Below, piece after piece: positions 32,501-45,184 of a stretch of 64,000 bases of DNA. The notes under the pieces were generated by a model that did not search any database, had not been told where the DNA came from, and worked only from the letters and a program-made list of their open reading frames with translations. Position numbers and translations under genes: made by a program. Source of the DNA: Hyphochytrium catenoides (lineage: Eukaryota > Sar > Hyphochytriomycetes > Hyphochytriales > Hyphochytriaceae); contig FLMG01001956.1 in NCBI GenBank assembly GCA_900088475.1, forward strand, positions 1-64,000, written 5' to 3'. How positions within the stretch are numbered: position 1 is the stretch's first letter; each line of letters begins with the position of its first letter.

Positions 32501-35500
32501 TCCCGAGGGTTCCTGACTCCAGAAGTGGCTTTTCATAGAACACACAGCGACTGTCGACATAAAGGCGAGCCTTGACATTATCCAGCGCATTCGTGATGAA
32601 GTCCTGAGACATCCAGAAGGCTGCTCATGATACAGGGAAGAAAGGATCAGTATGGTTGGTAGCTCTCGCACCAGAAGAAATGCGATAGTACGAACAATTG
32701 CAAAAACGTCAATCATCGGGCGTAGTGCTTAATAAGGATAGTTGTACGAACAATCAGCATTTTGCAGGGGATAAGGGTACCCTCCCCACACCAAACATCG
32801 CAAACGCCACATAAGTATAAGAGCTTCTTTTTACCATCGTCGAAGATATTCTCTGTCTGTGGGCCCACGAAGTACTCCAAGGATTTCACTTTGATGTCCG
32901 AATTCATGCCCCTAACCGCTTCAGTCGCTGCCACACTCTTGGGCTGGCCCACATTGTGTTCCCTAAACAGGAACTGACGGTTCAAGTTGCTGACCTCAAT
33001 GCGGTCATTGTCAGTGCAGGTTATCAAGCCTTCAGATCCGCATGCGACCCCCAACATAGCAAAGTTCTGTGTCAGGATTGGAAGTTGATGTTGAGAAAAT
33101 GTCAGTAAGTGTGTACCGGTTAAATCGGTTCATACACGGAGAAAGAGCACTCCCGGCGAGGCTTACCTTCAAAAACTCGCATCCCAGAGCACCACAGCCA
33201 ACGAGGAAAGTTCTAGAGCTCTGCAGCTTCTCGACAAATCTTTCACCGTAAACGCTAATGAGGTGGTCATAACGGCTTCCCAGAGGCGTGGTCTCCTCAA
33301 CATTGTCAGGCGCGTCTGGCAGCACCTCAAGCCAATCCAGATGCAGCCATTGATAAAGAGGAGTATACTTCCCGGTAAACTTCACAATCTCCTACATTTA
33401 TAGCCAACCCATTAGCGCTAGAGAAGCTCAAAAGCTGAGCTATATGTCCTTCGTTCTTGTTCCTCATCCTAATGCTCGTGCTCTTGGTGTCGACACATCG
33501 AAGTATTTAATATCTATGTCATAACAACCCCCCTACCTTCACCAATGTACATCTCAGCTTCCTTGGTTCTAGACCCACGCGTTTGAAGGTGAATCTACTA
33601 ACCTGTGCAACGACCCCTCCAAAGAAGGCAGCAAGGGGCTGGAACTCTACCACCGCGAAAGCGGCGACCTGTTTTACAGTGTCTACATCGAGTTCCTCAA
33701 CCTTGAACGCATCTTCTCCCCCAGGAAGTGCTTTGGCGTAATTGATTACCTGAGTAGAAGGAGGGACAAGTTCACCGAAATGTAAATCAAAAAGTTTCAC
33801 ACGCAGGCGATAGAGCAGAACGCATGGCAAGCCTATCAGGCGGGGATACGTTATGGACCAAAGATTCCGACCGAGGTCGATAGCAGGAAGACATCACCAT
33901 ACAGCGAGACCAAGCCACTTAAACTCAGGCATGCTATTAACTGCAGCGTAGGGGCATACCTCCTGGACCTCTTCCTCGTGCCTAAGGTTAGGTAATCTGC
34001 CATATCTGGCTTGGAACTCCCAGAGCCCCTGAAGTGCCATATGAAGCTGTTCCGCCCGTCCAAACTTTGCGCCATCTGAAAAAATAAGACCATACTCTCC
34101 GGGAGGAATGGGCTGGCGGATGCACTCTTGCAGTGAGCGGAAGCTCTTCTCCACAGGTCGCTTTACTTGCGTAATCACCCCACCACCAACTATCCAGAGC
34201 AGCAAAGCAGCTGTGAGCAACACGTTGGCAACAACTAAAAACAACTCGTACCGTACGGAGAGTACCGCGAGGTGTCCCCGATCTTGAAAGAGAAAGGGTC
34301 AAAGACGTCCACTTCCTCTATTTTTCCTCCTTTCGACCTGCGCACTTTCTTTGTGTTGAAGCGGATCCTGAAAGGCCCACACTGGTTGATACTCTGGCCC
34401 TCATCATCGACCATGCCTTGAACATCACTATAGAGGACACGAGTTAGGCATATCGTTAAATGAATGACGCCCTGCTGTTGAGGAACCACTACAGCTTATG
34501 AGGGTCCCATCTGGCCATGAAAGATCCCCCTCATCGCTTAACCCTCACACCGCTATTTGACCTCAGGAGCAATCCCATTATATGTCTCACCTGATCTCCA
34601 CCCAACCGTCATGATCACTATCAGGCAGCTCATGCATCTTGCCATCTTCGTCTGCACCTATCAGCGTTACCACTCCTTCCTACACGCACTAAGTCAACCA
34701 ACATGCAGCCATCGAGCGATAAGTCTACGCACCTTATCATTACTAATGGAAGAAACAATTCTTGTGATAGGGTTCTCCCCAGTGGCGTCCTTGATGACAA
34801 AATGGGGGCCGAAGTCGGTGAAGACATAACCAAAGACGCCTGCAGCCAAAGAAGCAGATGGTGCAGCATACCCGGAGGCGTCAGGGTGGCCAGTACTTCC
34901 AAGAAGAGACGCCATATACCAAGCGCAGTGCCATAGTTAAGCTTACCCATGATGTCACTTGCAATGAAGCCAATGGCAGGATCCTGTTCTCTACAGAATT
35001 TGTCCCATCTAGTAAGGTCCTCACGCCTTCCATGCGTCCAAAGGACCACATTGTGCTGACGCACTAACTCTTCTGTTATGTCTCCCTTGTGCAAAGTCAC
35101 GCGCACAAGTTTGTTTAGCTCTTGCAGCTTCTGGTGGACGCACGTTGCGCGTGGCTTTCCCACGGAAGACTGATCCAGGAAAAAATTGGCTCCAAGGTCC
35201 TCGATAGCTACCTCCTCATCTATCGGATAAGGAGAAAATTGTCAGCTTCATTACTGCCTCACGCTTCTCACCAACATAAGTCATAGTCAGAGCAGTCCGC
35301 GACCGTCAAGGTTCTAGCAGCGGCGTGAAGCAGAGGTTGGGACACACCATCGTGTAAGGTAACCAAGCCCGGTCCAGCAAGAATGAGATTCTTCGCTGCT
35401 TCCACCCCCAGTCCCTTCAATCCTACAATAAGCACTCGGAGCCGTACAAGCTGCGTATGTATGGTTATTGGATTGACATACGGACAATCATCCCATAAAA

Positions 35501-35640
35501 ACCGAGATTACATCTACCTTTGCCATAGTCTCCATGCCGAAAGCGCCGATCTGGCGAGAGTACTTATCCATGAACGCAGCATCATGAGACAGGGATGTCC
35601 TCGGCGACATTGCCCCTGAAGGTCCATGAGGCGACTCCAT
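29554..35640 (-). CDS. UBA1: Ubiquitin-activating enzyme E1 (UBA1 type)
   Basis: Many short exons on the minus strand spell a full-length E1. Start ATG at 35638-35640, opening into '[17 protein letters not shown]' and '[19 protein letters not shown]' (inactive adenylation half). Next come the four-helix/first-catalytic region ('[19 protein letters not shown]', '[10 protein letters not shown]', '[14 protein letters not shown]'-like) and the active adenylation half with the nucleotide loop '[14 protein letters not shown]' (~33200) and '[17 protein letters not shown]'. The catalytic cysteine lies in '[14 protein letters not shown]' (Cys codon 32258-32260). Then '[19 protein letters not shown]', '[18 protein letters not shown]', and a C-terminal ubiquitin-fold domain ending '[13 protein letters not shown]'. 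The enzyme adenylates ubiquitin and passes it to E2s in cytosol and nucleus. Order and spacing match UBA1 rather than the smaller NAE or SUMO E1s; UBA6-like is the main alternative. Confidence 0.9.
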
Positions 35641-36798
35641 TTGTCCTCCCGTCCCCCGAAGGCTGATGGCGGCTATTGTACACCCAGTAAAGAAGTGCAA
35701 GGTGAGGGTCAGTTCCTTTTAAGTTTGGCAGTCAGAAGGAGAAAAGAGCAACTGCTGAGCACTTCTTCTCTCTTCTAACTCTTGAGACTGAGGATCGCAA
35801 GGGTCAAGCTGCTGCGTGATGCGTTGCTCTTGAGGCAGATTAGCAGAGCTTTGCACATTGCCATGTACTCTCTACACTGTCCATCATGCAGAAACATCAA
35901 GAGTTGTGGCATCTTTGGTGGGCGGATAAGGATCAGCTAGAAGGTAGAGGAAGACCGTACGTATTCACGGTTACATTATTAAGTCAGATGGCTTATTATT
36001 GGGTAGTTTTCCCCCCCAACTAATCCACAAAGTGTGTTTTCCTATGTGTGTGTACCTGTGCAGAATACTGTGTACAAGGATGCATTATTGAGAGAGTAAC
36101 GGAGACCGGAGGTGATCCTCATAGGATGATATCTTTGACACAATAATAGCGCACTCAACGGATTGTCAATCGCTCTGCCAGATCTCCTACAGCTGTACGA
36201 GTTATATTCTAGCAAAAGAAATAAATACACCTTTGTCTATCTCTTTATTGATCAGGGCACTTGCCCTTGAGACAGCAGGAAGGATGTGATGGCAAAGACC
36301 TTTATTGATTATTCTTAGAGTACACAAAAGCTGGCATTCGACCCAGGACAAGAGAGTGTGGACCAAAGACAAGCAACATCAGGTATAATACCTCATACAA
36401 CCGCCGGTATAGGCTCATCACAGTCACATAGTGTCCCATTCTCTGATGTGTCTGCTCCTGCCAATGACAACAAATAGAGTCAAACTGCCGAAATACCCAT
36501 TCATACCTTCACATATGGTTGTAAGCACTTCAGCCTCAGCCAATGTCCGGGACTAAAGAGTAAAGTGCGAAGCAAGATAAAAAGAAGAGATAGCCCAAGT
36601 GGGTGGAGGAGCGGATATCAGTACATAGCCATATGCTAAGCTGCGCTACGGAAAATCCACCTAATAAATAGAGCTGCTGATGGTGGGACGCTGGTGTGTC
36701 GGGAGAATTGAGTCTCCTGTTGGCAGAGGGTTGTCGCATCATCAGTCAAACAGCCATGGAAATTGCACCAACCATAGACTGACACTTGGAACGGAACA
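35641..36798. other. Intergenic: UBA1 upstream region and DUF3605-like gene 3' side
   Basis: No supportable gene. The UBA1 frame stays open upstream of its ATG to about 35700 without another ATG. Short minus-strand ORFs at 36042-36230 and 36536-36854 show no family resemblance. A run of eight C lies near 36011. Confidence 0.45.
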
Positions 36799-37913
36799 CT
36801 ATTCCCTTCGCTGACGCTTAGCTCCCTTCGCTGCTGGATAGTCTTGAGTGTCATCTACAGCCGGGAGAGAAGAATTTGCAGCACTTGGGACGTAGTCAAC
36901 GGCAGGGCTCTCAGAATGCGAGCTTGAAATACCGTGAGCCTCCTGTGACGTGATCTGCGCTGCTTCTTGGTTTTTGTTTCTGGTTGCTTCTGCGTAGCGA
37001 GCTTCTAACTCGTCATAGTACTTGTTCCAAGCCTCCATTGCTTCTACTTTTGAGCTGCTCACGCGAAGAAACACGTGGACATGGAATAAGTCGATTGATC
37101 GTTCACCTCCATTGTCATCGTAGTTCCATTCAGTCACTCGAAATGGTGCTTCGGTCTCGATCCAGTCACATACATAGTCCTCAATATCGTCCATGCGCAT
37201 ATCCTTCGTACTCCATAACGTAAAATGGAGGATGTCATCCGGAGTCTCATATGGGAACATATTTGGTTCCATTGCAGTGTCCGAGAACTTTAATGTGGTC
37301 TGCAGATTGAACATAGGTCAGCAACGGAATTTTTATCAGAAGCGGATGCCAGGACTCTTACCTGAAGAATGTGACCTTCCCTGGAAGGAAAGTGAGTATC
37401 TATGTAGTCCAAATGGTCCCACTTTCTCTCTTTACATTCTTCAGAACGTGTCCAGTAGTCAAGACGCAGTGTCCGTCGCTTCAAGACAGCTCTGGAGTCA
37501 ATGGTCTCGTTGGTGTAGCAGTCATAGAACTGGTCGTCGGGTTCTGCAACCTGTTCAGCATCAGAATAGCTATCACATCTTGGTCTTTTACGAGAATCTT
37601 TTCCTTCATGATCAAAGTCGTGCGACACTTGGGTGGGCGACTGCACCTGGGCGTGGCAATCGGCAGCCATCTTAGACACCGCCAAGACGTCGTCGGGCCC
37701 TTGTTGCGATCCCATAGAATTAGGAATCTCTACGACTGGAAGGGTCTCTGGGAGCATCTCTAGTTGACCCCTAAATAGATCGAGGTAAACACTCCGGTGA
37801 CTACGCACGGAGCAGTCAGCTTTATAATAGATTGGCAGCACCACTTCGCACAAAGCGTGGGTGATGAAGTCTGATAGCTGAAAGAAAGATTCTTCGTACA
37901 GTGCCGTGACCAA
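36799..37913 (-). CDS. DUF3605-like protein (5' end uncertain)
   Basis: Two exons on the minus strand (about 37913-37362 and 37299-36799) join in phase 0 across a 62-nt intron (CAG|gtaaga ... tctgcag). The C-terminal half contains 'PDDILHFTLWSTKDMRMDD' and, further on, 'DLFHVHVFLR', the kind of W-S and HVHVF(L/V)R pattern I associate with DUF3605, a family of unknown function. The exon-1 half is acidic, with a putative nuclear signal 'DSRKRPRCDS', and the C-terminus 'KGAKRQRRE' is basic, so nuclear location is plausible. The open frame starts without an ATG (TAA at 37925-37927), so a further 5' exon is expected. No biochemical role can be claimed. Confidence 0.65.
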
Positions 37914-38222
37914 GTGAGAAGCTTTTTAGCTTGTGTTACTCTGTCAACGGCGAAAAAACACTGGGGCTGTGTCTGTCTATCTACTAAGGGTAATTCCCCG
38001 GTACGAACTCAATCTCTGAATAAGCTGCAAATTAAAGTATGGAACCTTCGGGAATCGCGATTAGCCGATGGCTGAGATTGGTACACACCGCGCAACAGTT
38101 CCGCGGCAAAGGACGAGTGTTACAAATGTCCACCAGAAACCTACCTTCATTCAGGTTTTGAAGATTGCCTCGTATCTCCGGGCATATTGGGGATAGTATA
38201 GTATTAAATTAGGAACAAAGTG

Positions 38223-38581
38223 TCAACTTTTTAACCACAATGTTCTTTCCTGTTCTGTGTGAAAGGGCCGGGCTGGGTGGGCGGAAGATGGTGAGAGGAT
38301 GAGAGGGTAGGCAAGAAATTATGAAATATACGCTTTCCGAACTGGTTAATACGACAGGATGTTACGATTTGATCCAACAGGCGCGCCTGGGGTGCTGGCG
38401 GCGCTGGTGAAGCTCCTGATGACCCTGCGACGACTGATAATGCGATGCCTCTCGTCGTCGGGTCTCCCTCCGGCTGCCTTCTCTTGGCGTTAAAGACTCT
38501 CTCCACGCTATTGAGTGCAAGGGCAAGGAGGTTTCTAGGCATGACGGAGCTTGAGACAGATTCTCTAAACTTGAGATGCAT
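38223..38581 (-). CDS. Small unrecognised protein (93 aa)
   Basis: Two exons (38581-38332 and 38254-38223) are joined across a 77-nt intron with a pyrimidine-rich 3' end ('cggccctttcacacag'). Unspliced, the ORF continues to 38231 with a less protein-like tail. The sequence has a basic N-terminal half with 'MPRNLLALALNSVERVFNA', an Ala/Pro linker and an end 'LLDQIVTSCRINQFGK'. The first part could form an amphipathic helix, as in mitochondrial targeting, but this is speculative. It is head-to-head with the cupredoxin gene, 182 bases apart, so a shared promoter is likely. Confidence 0.42.
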
Positions 38582-38763
38582 AGCAGACTAGAAGCGGAGT
38601 CTGCTGCGCTAATGATAAAGAACCTCTAAAAGCTTGGGACTCGTTAGTATTTTTGAATTTTCTCCTCTGAGGAGTCTCTAGCCACTGCGTCGACCCCGCT
38701 GCGGGAGTTAGAGTTGACTCAAAAGCAATCTATCAAACAGAGCAAGACTCTCCCTATCCAGTC

Positions 38764-40494
38764 ATGGAAGCAAGGGGAAGCTATAAGCAGAGGAAAGGGG
38801 AAAGCGCCGAGCAGAAGAAATTTACAGTGTACGTCAGGGACAATAAGTTTAGCCCTTCAAGGGCGACGATAGTTCCTGGTACCCATGTTTCTTGGGTCCA
38901 CGCGGGGAAGCAGAATGAGGTGTATAGCGTTGCGGACCTCTCTGGAGATTTTCAAAGCCCCGAACTGAAGGCTGGCGACACGTTCACAAGGAAGTTTGAG
39001 TTAGAGGGCCATTATGAATACGGTTGTCTGGCCTGTCCCTTTATGCTTGGAACGCTGAGCGTCTCCAAGAACTCTCAAGCTGGCGTTCGGGACTCTGGTG
39101 AGCTCCATCGAGCCCAAATAGCTGTACCGGCGGCCCCTCCGTCGAGGAAGCGCCCTGCACAAGCGTCAAACGGTGGCAGCAGCCTTTCAGCACGTAACGG
39201 AGCGCTGATTAAAATTGGAAACTACCAATACAGACCTTCAGTGCTCAGTATCCCAGTGGGAACCACGGTCACGTGGAAAGCTTCTGCTGACCTGGACCCA
39301 TTGATGCTTCGACTGGAAGAAAGTAGTGGACTGTTTGAAGCCTACGACCAGCCTTCGTTCACCTACAGCTTCGAGAAGCCAGGAATTTTCCATTATGCTA
39401 ACTCTATCTATCCGTTCATGAAGGGAGAGGTCCATGTGGAGAACCCAAGAAAAGCAGACACCAAAAGCCATACCGACAAAAAGCCCATACAGGCGAAAGA
39501 AGACAGCGAACGCGTCAACGGCAAAGCCACAAGAGCACCTAAGGGTCTTTCCTCCGTTCATACTCTAGATGATGATCTTGTCGGCGGAGAGGAAGAGGGA
39601 GACAACTCAGAACCTTTGTTCAAGCTCAGCGAGGCCACCGTTGCAACACTTATTGACGCCGAGGTGGAAGAGGAAAACTTTTGGCGGGTCACAAGACTGC
39701 AAGTGCGATCAAAGGGAAAGAGCGCCGCCCAGTATACTGCTACCAACGGTGTTTGTTCTGCCATAGAAGCTGACAAACAAAGTCAATTGCAAACTGCAGA
39801 AGTCCCTACAAGCGTTGGGACGCAGATGGACAAGGCCAAAGAGAGACCGATGCCAGGTAAAGACAAGCCACATTCAAGGATGGAGATACCGCAGCAGAGA
39901 CAAAGAGGCGAGACTCTCCTCTGGTCCCACCAAAATCAGGGAGAAACTGAGCGCAAAGTATCCCACCGTACGCCAGTACGGAGTGAATTACCTAGAGCGC
40001 CTTCCTGGAAAGAGGCCACCCAGCAAGCCGAAGAGCCAGAAAGTGGCTTTGACCCAGAGAGAGCAACTCGGTTCTTGTCAGACAGTACGTTACAGCTGGT
40101 TCTTGCCTACAGTCGGCGACGCGACATGAGGAACTAACCCTTTCTTCCTATTTATTACGATCCAGGGTGGGAGCTGGTTAAAGCTAATAAGGAGACGTGC
40201 GTGCATCTGGTCCGTGCTGTCCCAAAGCTATCAAACTTCTCTCTCAGAGAGTTCTTGGCGAAGTTTGGTCCTGCGTCAGGGCGCGACGAACGAGAACAAG
40301 ACGATGGACTCCTCTTCGTAGACGACAGGAGCCACGGCCATACCGGTCATCAAGGGCGGACCACTGAACGGTGGTCCGTGAAGTCTTCAGTCAACGGAAG
40401 GAATAAAAGTAAGGGCCAGCGAAGTTTCAAAGGCCCGAGATCCGGGCATCCTCCTGCTCGGAGTGAGAGGCCCCGTTATGCCCTAGCGGGTTAA
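38764..40494 (+). CDS. Protein with two cupredoxin-like domains lacking the copper ligands
   Basis: Two exons (38764-40084 and 40166-40494, phase 1) give 549 aa; without splicing the frame stops at 40135-40137. Residues about 19-100 form a plastocyanin-type fold: 'ATIVPGTHVSWVHAGKQNEV' and 'YGCLACPFMLGTLSV'. The Cys (88) and Met (94) positions are kept, the C-terminal His is Cys91, and the first His is missing. Residues about 148-226 repeat the fold ('YRPSVLSIPVGTTVTWKA', 'YANSIYPFMKGEVHV'), with Cys replaced by Asn213 and His by Tyr216. There is no signal peptide, unlike most cupredoxins. The rest is charged and disordered, ending in a basic tail; the second exon adds 'DRWELVKANKETCVHLVRAV'. 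A structural or binding role in cytosol or nucleus, not electron transfer, is inferred. Confidence 0.72.
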
Positions 40495-40827
40495 ACTCTG
40501 CTGCGTCTGTGTATTTATATCTGAGAGGCTCTGGATACCATGGTCCTCTATTCTGTTTGCTTTTCTCACTTGGCATAGAGCAACGTCATACTGAGAGCTG
40601 ACTTCTCGGGTTTATGATGTGTAAGCCGCTTGTATTGTTTAATAATCGTGCACACTGTGTGAAAATTTGTCTGTGAAGAATCACTCTATTATTCACCTCT
40701 CAAGCTTCAGCCAAACGGAGACGAAAGGCATAGGTTGCAAGTAAAAAATTTTAGAGCCAGAAACAAGCGCTATGATAGAGCTATGACGTGGTCCTTGGAG
40801 TAAAGACAAGGTTGCCCGCCTTCTTTC
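40495..40827. other. Convergent 3' intergenic spacer
   Basis: The cupredoxin-like gene (+) and CFAP52 (-) end facing each other, 333 bases apart. AT-rich, with no ORF or RNA gene seen. Confidence 0.6.
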
Positions 40828-43800
40828 TTACGATAGTTGTGGCACCTTCCAGATGAAAATGGCACCTTCTGAACCCACAGAGACTACCTTCTCACAATCG
40901 GGCGAGACCTTGACGGACTTGACCCACCCAGAGTGCCCAACACCAGACGCCAACTCGAGACCGTCATCATAGTGCCAGATTTTCACCTTGCGATCCCTGC
41001 CTCCCTCGACAAAGAATGTTCCAGAGGAATCTATGTCAAGAGCCAGCATTTCCTAAGTGACGGGCAAGGCGTTAGTAGCCATACAACATAATACACTTAT
41101 CCTCCTCTAGGCCCCTGCGCGTCAACCACTTGGCTTCCTCATCTGATGTATATCTCACTGGATGTTTGTTGACATGGACTCCCCATATCCAGGCTCATAA
41201 CCCAGCTTCCTCTTTGGCCCATGCTTTGCGAGAACATCTTAACTCTCCCTACTGTAGCTGCTCAGCACCACTTCCGCTTTCCTACCTCGTCACTCGCATC
41301 TTCGAGGACTCTGATAGCCTGGCCATCATAGCAGTCCCAGTAAGTGATTTTCCTGTCGCTGCCATTCGTTATTAATTGGCTCTCATCCGGATGGTAAAGG
41401 ATGCGGTTGAAGATGGTGGAGGCATGCATAGCCTTAAGTCCTGTGCAGTTCTGGAGATCCCAAAGGATGCAGGACCCATCCGCTGACGCAGAGACACACT
41501 GCGTGTTATCCTTGTTCACGGTAATGCAGTTTATTTGGCCTGATGATGGTACCCGGACATCAACGGAGAGAGAGAACGTAAGTATTATGGTCAAAGAAGA
41601 AAAGAGAGCAAGAAGTTACGCTGCAGTCGCCCAGATGCTCTTAAGAAGAGTCGAGTGCGGATGCAGAGCGACAGGTGTAAACAAACTGTAACTACCTCTG
41701 TGCTCCTTCATCGAAGCCTCCATCTTCTGAATGTTCGCTCGGATGCCCCAAATCCTGACTCTTCCATCTTTTCCACCACTGATGAGACGCCATGGCTCCG
41801 TGTCATTTCCATGAGTCACAGCCAGAGCCGTGGTGCTCTCGGTATGGGCGTCTTGGATAACGAAACGTAACCTAGGTGAAACCAAAGGAAAAAGTGGCGA
41901 AAGGGGTGGCAGTTTAGTACAGAGGGAGGCATAGAGTCAAAACCCGGTGTTTGCAACTGCACCGTCGCCTCCATATCAAATCCTATTCATCCCAGCCCTC
42001 TCCTTGTGGCTCTGCCTTTATTGATCTCTCGTTCTCTCTCTCTCTTACTCTTCTTCTTTTGCGTCTCCACTGTCTGTTTCTCTCTCTTTCTCTCTTTCTC
42101 GAACTCTTGAAAAAAGGCGCGGATCTTACTTTCCACTCTCTGGGAGGAATGCACGGATCTTCCCATCGTTCCATCCGCTAACTATTGTGCCACCATTGTC
42201 TGTGATGCCGACACAGTTGCACTCCAGATTGGGTACCTGTGCGCCAAAGAGGGATCGAGTGAAGGATATTGATGAGTTCGAAGAGAGAAATGCTAAGGGA
42301 ACAAGAGCAGAGAAACAGTTACGTGCAGTTGAAGCTAGGCATATCGTTCTTTAATGATCCGTCTTTAGAAGACTGCTTCAGCGGCCCATTACCTGAATTC
42401 TAAGAAGCTCCTGCTTAGTGTCAGCGTTCCATACTCTAATGTCATTTGCAGAAGATGTAAGGAAGAGCTGAGAGCAGTCTTTTGGGAAGATAATGTCATT
42501 GATCGGCGCATAATGACAGGTGCGCTTCAGCTCTGCCATCAGCTTCTTCATTGAGGTCTTATCGTGTGTCAAAAGGTAAGTGTTGCTCTGATCGGTGCCG
42601 GCCATAAAAGTGTCTCCAGAAGAGTCAACCTATCAGGCAATATAATTAGAAGACACAGATAAGTTGGACAGCTTGGATAAGATCCCGACGAGGTTTTGGG
42701 GAGGGAGATATAGGGCCGGAACAAGCACTTTATCCAAAAGGAGCATCTCATACTGCCTCAGGCTTACTTGTGAGATGGAACTGACGCCTCCCACTAGCTG
42801 CTCCGTCGCAATAGCCTTGAGATTAGAGTTCAAGACTGCCACAGTACCATCTCCGGCGCCGACCAAGATAAAACGGTGCTCCTTCTCCTCTTTTCCTGTT
42901 CCGTATTTCTGTGTGAGGAGTAGAAGGGGAAACTTTCACATTAGTTCTCGTTTGGAAGAGTAAATGAACTATGGAGCAGAGGCCATGCATACAGCGCAAG
43001 GCTAATGCAGAGCTAGATAAGCAATCTCTTACTTACCTTCACATAAGTTGTAAGGCACTGGATTCCTTGGCTGAATCGCTCCTTGCTGGACTGATTGAAC
43101 CTTGGCTTTTGATTGCCTATGCAGGGTCCCACCTGACGAAAGAGATCGCACTCTAGCTTGACCTCTAACAGGTCTCCGGTCCTGGGACGCAGTATTAGCA
43201 TGAATGCTCACTGGGATTCCAGCTTACTGGCCCTTCCGGTGTATCGGGTGCACGCACTCTTTGACCATTCCCCTATATTGCTCCCTATTTTACCTGGTGC
43301 CGCAGTAGGCCGTACTATCGTCGTCACTAATGACGACAGAAGTTATGATCCGCTTCAATTGACCCATCTTGGCTTCCAAAGAATGGAGCTTCCGGTTCTT
43401 AGAGTCCAGGCGCCAAACCTGTAAAATGGAAAGATGAGCAACTGACAAAGTGAACAAGATCCATGGCACCGACCTATGTACAAGCCAAGCACGAGGACAA
43501 AGAACAAAAAGACGCCCATAAGTGAGCGAAGTTGATGATACCTGAAAGGAGTAGTTACCCGCGGTAACCAGTAGCTCATTTTGCTTGTTGAACGCCCTGA
43601 CAATCAATGTGGAGTCGGGACCAGATGGAGTTCCACAGAGGGCTTCTCCGGTGCTTGTCTGCCATACAGCAAGGTTGTTGTCATCCTGTCCTCCCACCGT
43701 GAAGAGGTAGTCGCCGTTCTTGCTGAATGCCAGGTCCTGCACCCTTCCGATATGAAGCTGTAATCTGTGCAGAAGGAAGTTGCCTGCATTGTTATTGCCC

Positions 43801-44293
43801 AAGCTCTCGAGGGCCGCCCCAAAGTCCTGGCGTTAGCAGTTAAGTGTAAATCTACCAGGCAATCTTTGCTAAGAAGGATCATATGCAAAAGCTATACCCA
43901 GATAATTGCTGCGGCCTTTTGTCCCGGAATGCCTTGTTGACCTGAAGCCAGGCGCTTTCCGTCCCTTGAAAGGGTTAGGCAAGTGATCTCGTCCGTGTGG
44001 CCCTTCAGGAAGGTTTGGACATTCTTCTTGGTGTCTCGAAGTACAACGGTTGATCCCAAAGCATACACCGTATACCGGCCGCTTTGAAGCGAAATAAGGC
44101 CATTCAAGACCTTACCTAAAAGTTGAAAACGAAGGGGAAGTGATCATCGGAGATAGAATAAGCTTTGATTAAGGCTTCCGTCTTCCCGTGACATCCCTGT
44201 AATATCCCCTCCATTTGTGTCTGCTATATAAACTAACATCAGCCTACCTCCAAAGCCAATGACTGACTCTAGCGCAAGCTCCTTATTAGGCAT
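40828..44293 (-). CDS. CFAP52: Cilia- and flagella-associated protein 52 (WD40, WDR16)
   Basis: WD40 exons run along the minus strand from ATG at 44293 ('MPNKELALESVIGFGGK') to the stop at 40828 ('GAIFIWKVPQLS'). Exon 1 (44293-44248) joins exon 2 (from 44115) in phase. Segments match CFAP52 in order: 'YTVYALGSTVVLRD', 'FLKGHTDEITCLTLSRDGKR', 'RLHSLEAKMGQLKRIITSVV'-type, 'HYAPINDIIFPKDCSQLF', 'SANDIRVWNADTKQELLRIQ', 'SADGSCILWDLQNCTGLK', 'GSDRKITYWDCYDGQAIRV', 'VGHSGWVKSVKVSP'. This is a twin-propeller protein of the doublet-microtubule lumen (a microtubule inner protein), so the organism must build motile cilia in some life stage. Intron positions inside the gene were placed only approximately. 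Confidence 0.9.
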
Positions 44294-45184
44294 CTTGCGT
44301 CCTGGCTTATATCTCAGGTTTCAGAAGCCTATGAAAGGATTGCGGTCTAACGTTTCCACTTAGTAGCTTTGTCACTGTCGCCTGAGCGATATACGTCAAT
44401 GGTAAGCTCTTCAATCTCCACAACCGATAGCAGTCCAGACCCCGAAATGAGCTCTAGTCTTCCAAGAACTTCATACTCCTATTATGCTTGACTTTGTCTA
44501 TTTCTTCTCTCATTCCCCGCGCTCTCTCTCTCACTCCCTCTCTCTCACTTACTCTCTCTCTCTCTTTCTCTGGCTTCTTGTCTCCGTCCGCGGATGAAGT
44601 CTGTCTCTATCCTTCGTATGCCGCTAAGCTGGGTCTGTATCCCTTGCTCTATCCAGCGCTGACTGTGCCCAAGAGTGTCACCAGCGGCATCACATCAAAT
44701 CATGTGTGCTTTATCCTCTGCTCTATAAATGAAAATAACCGTTTGGTCCCTTGAGCCTATCCAAATTGGTATGTAACCTTATTTGTGACCTACCAGAAAG
44801 GCGATTACAGAAATCTGTGGTCGTTTCAGAAATCAATCAGTCGATTCAGCTTGTGGTAACCGATGTGTGGCAGTCGCTAATGATTTTGTGTTGAAATGGC
44901 ATCTGACATCTTCCGTCCTCCTCTTGNNNNNNNNNNNNNNNNNNNNNNNNNNNNNNNNNNNNNNNNNNNNNNNNNNNNNNNNNNNAATAGGAGAATCTCT
45001 ACGCAAAAGCGGGGTGGGGTTTATTGGGGTGGAACATACTTCATTGTTGTGATGAATACTTAGTCTTTTTGTGGCTACCTAGCTTGTGGCTTCCTAGTCT
45101 CTGTTGTGGATTGAGGGACTGCTCTTGTCACATGATATGTACGTCTACATTAATTTGCAACAGGGATGGATCCCAAATCCAGCT
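44294..45184. other. Intergenic with assembly gap
   Basis: This lies between the CFAP52 start and the SDR gene stop, both on the minus strand. It holds CFAP52 upstream sequence with a CT-rich tract (44510-44580) and a run of 59 N at 44927-44985. No gene is supported. Confidence 0.6.
44927..44985. other. Assembly gap (59 N)
   Basis: Undetermined bases. The gap is not inside any recognised coding exon. Confidence 0.99.
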
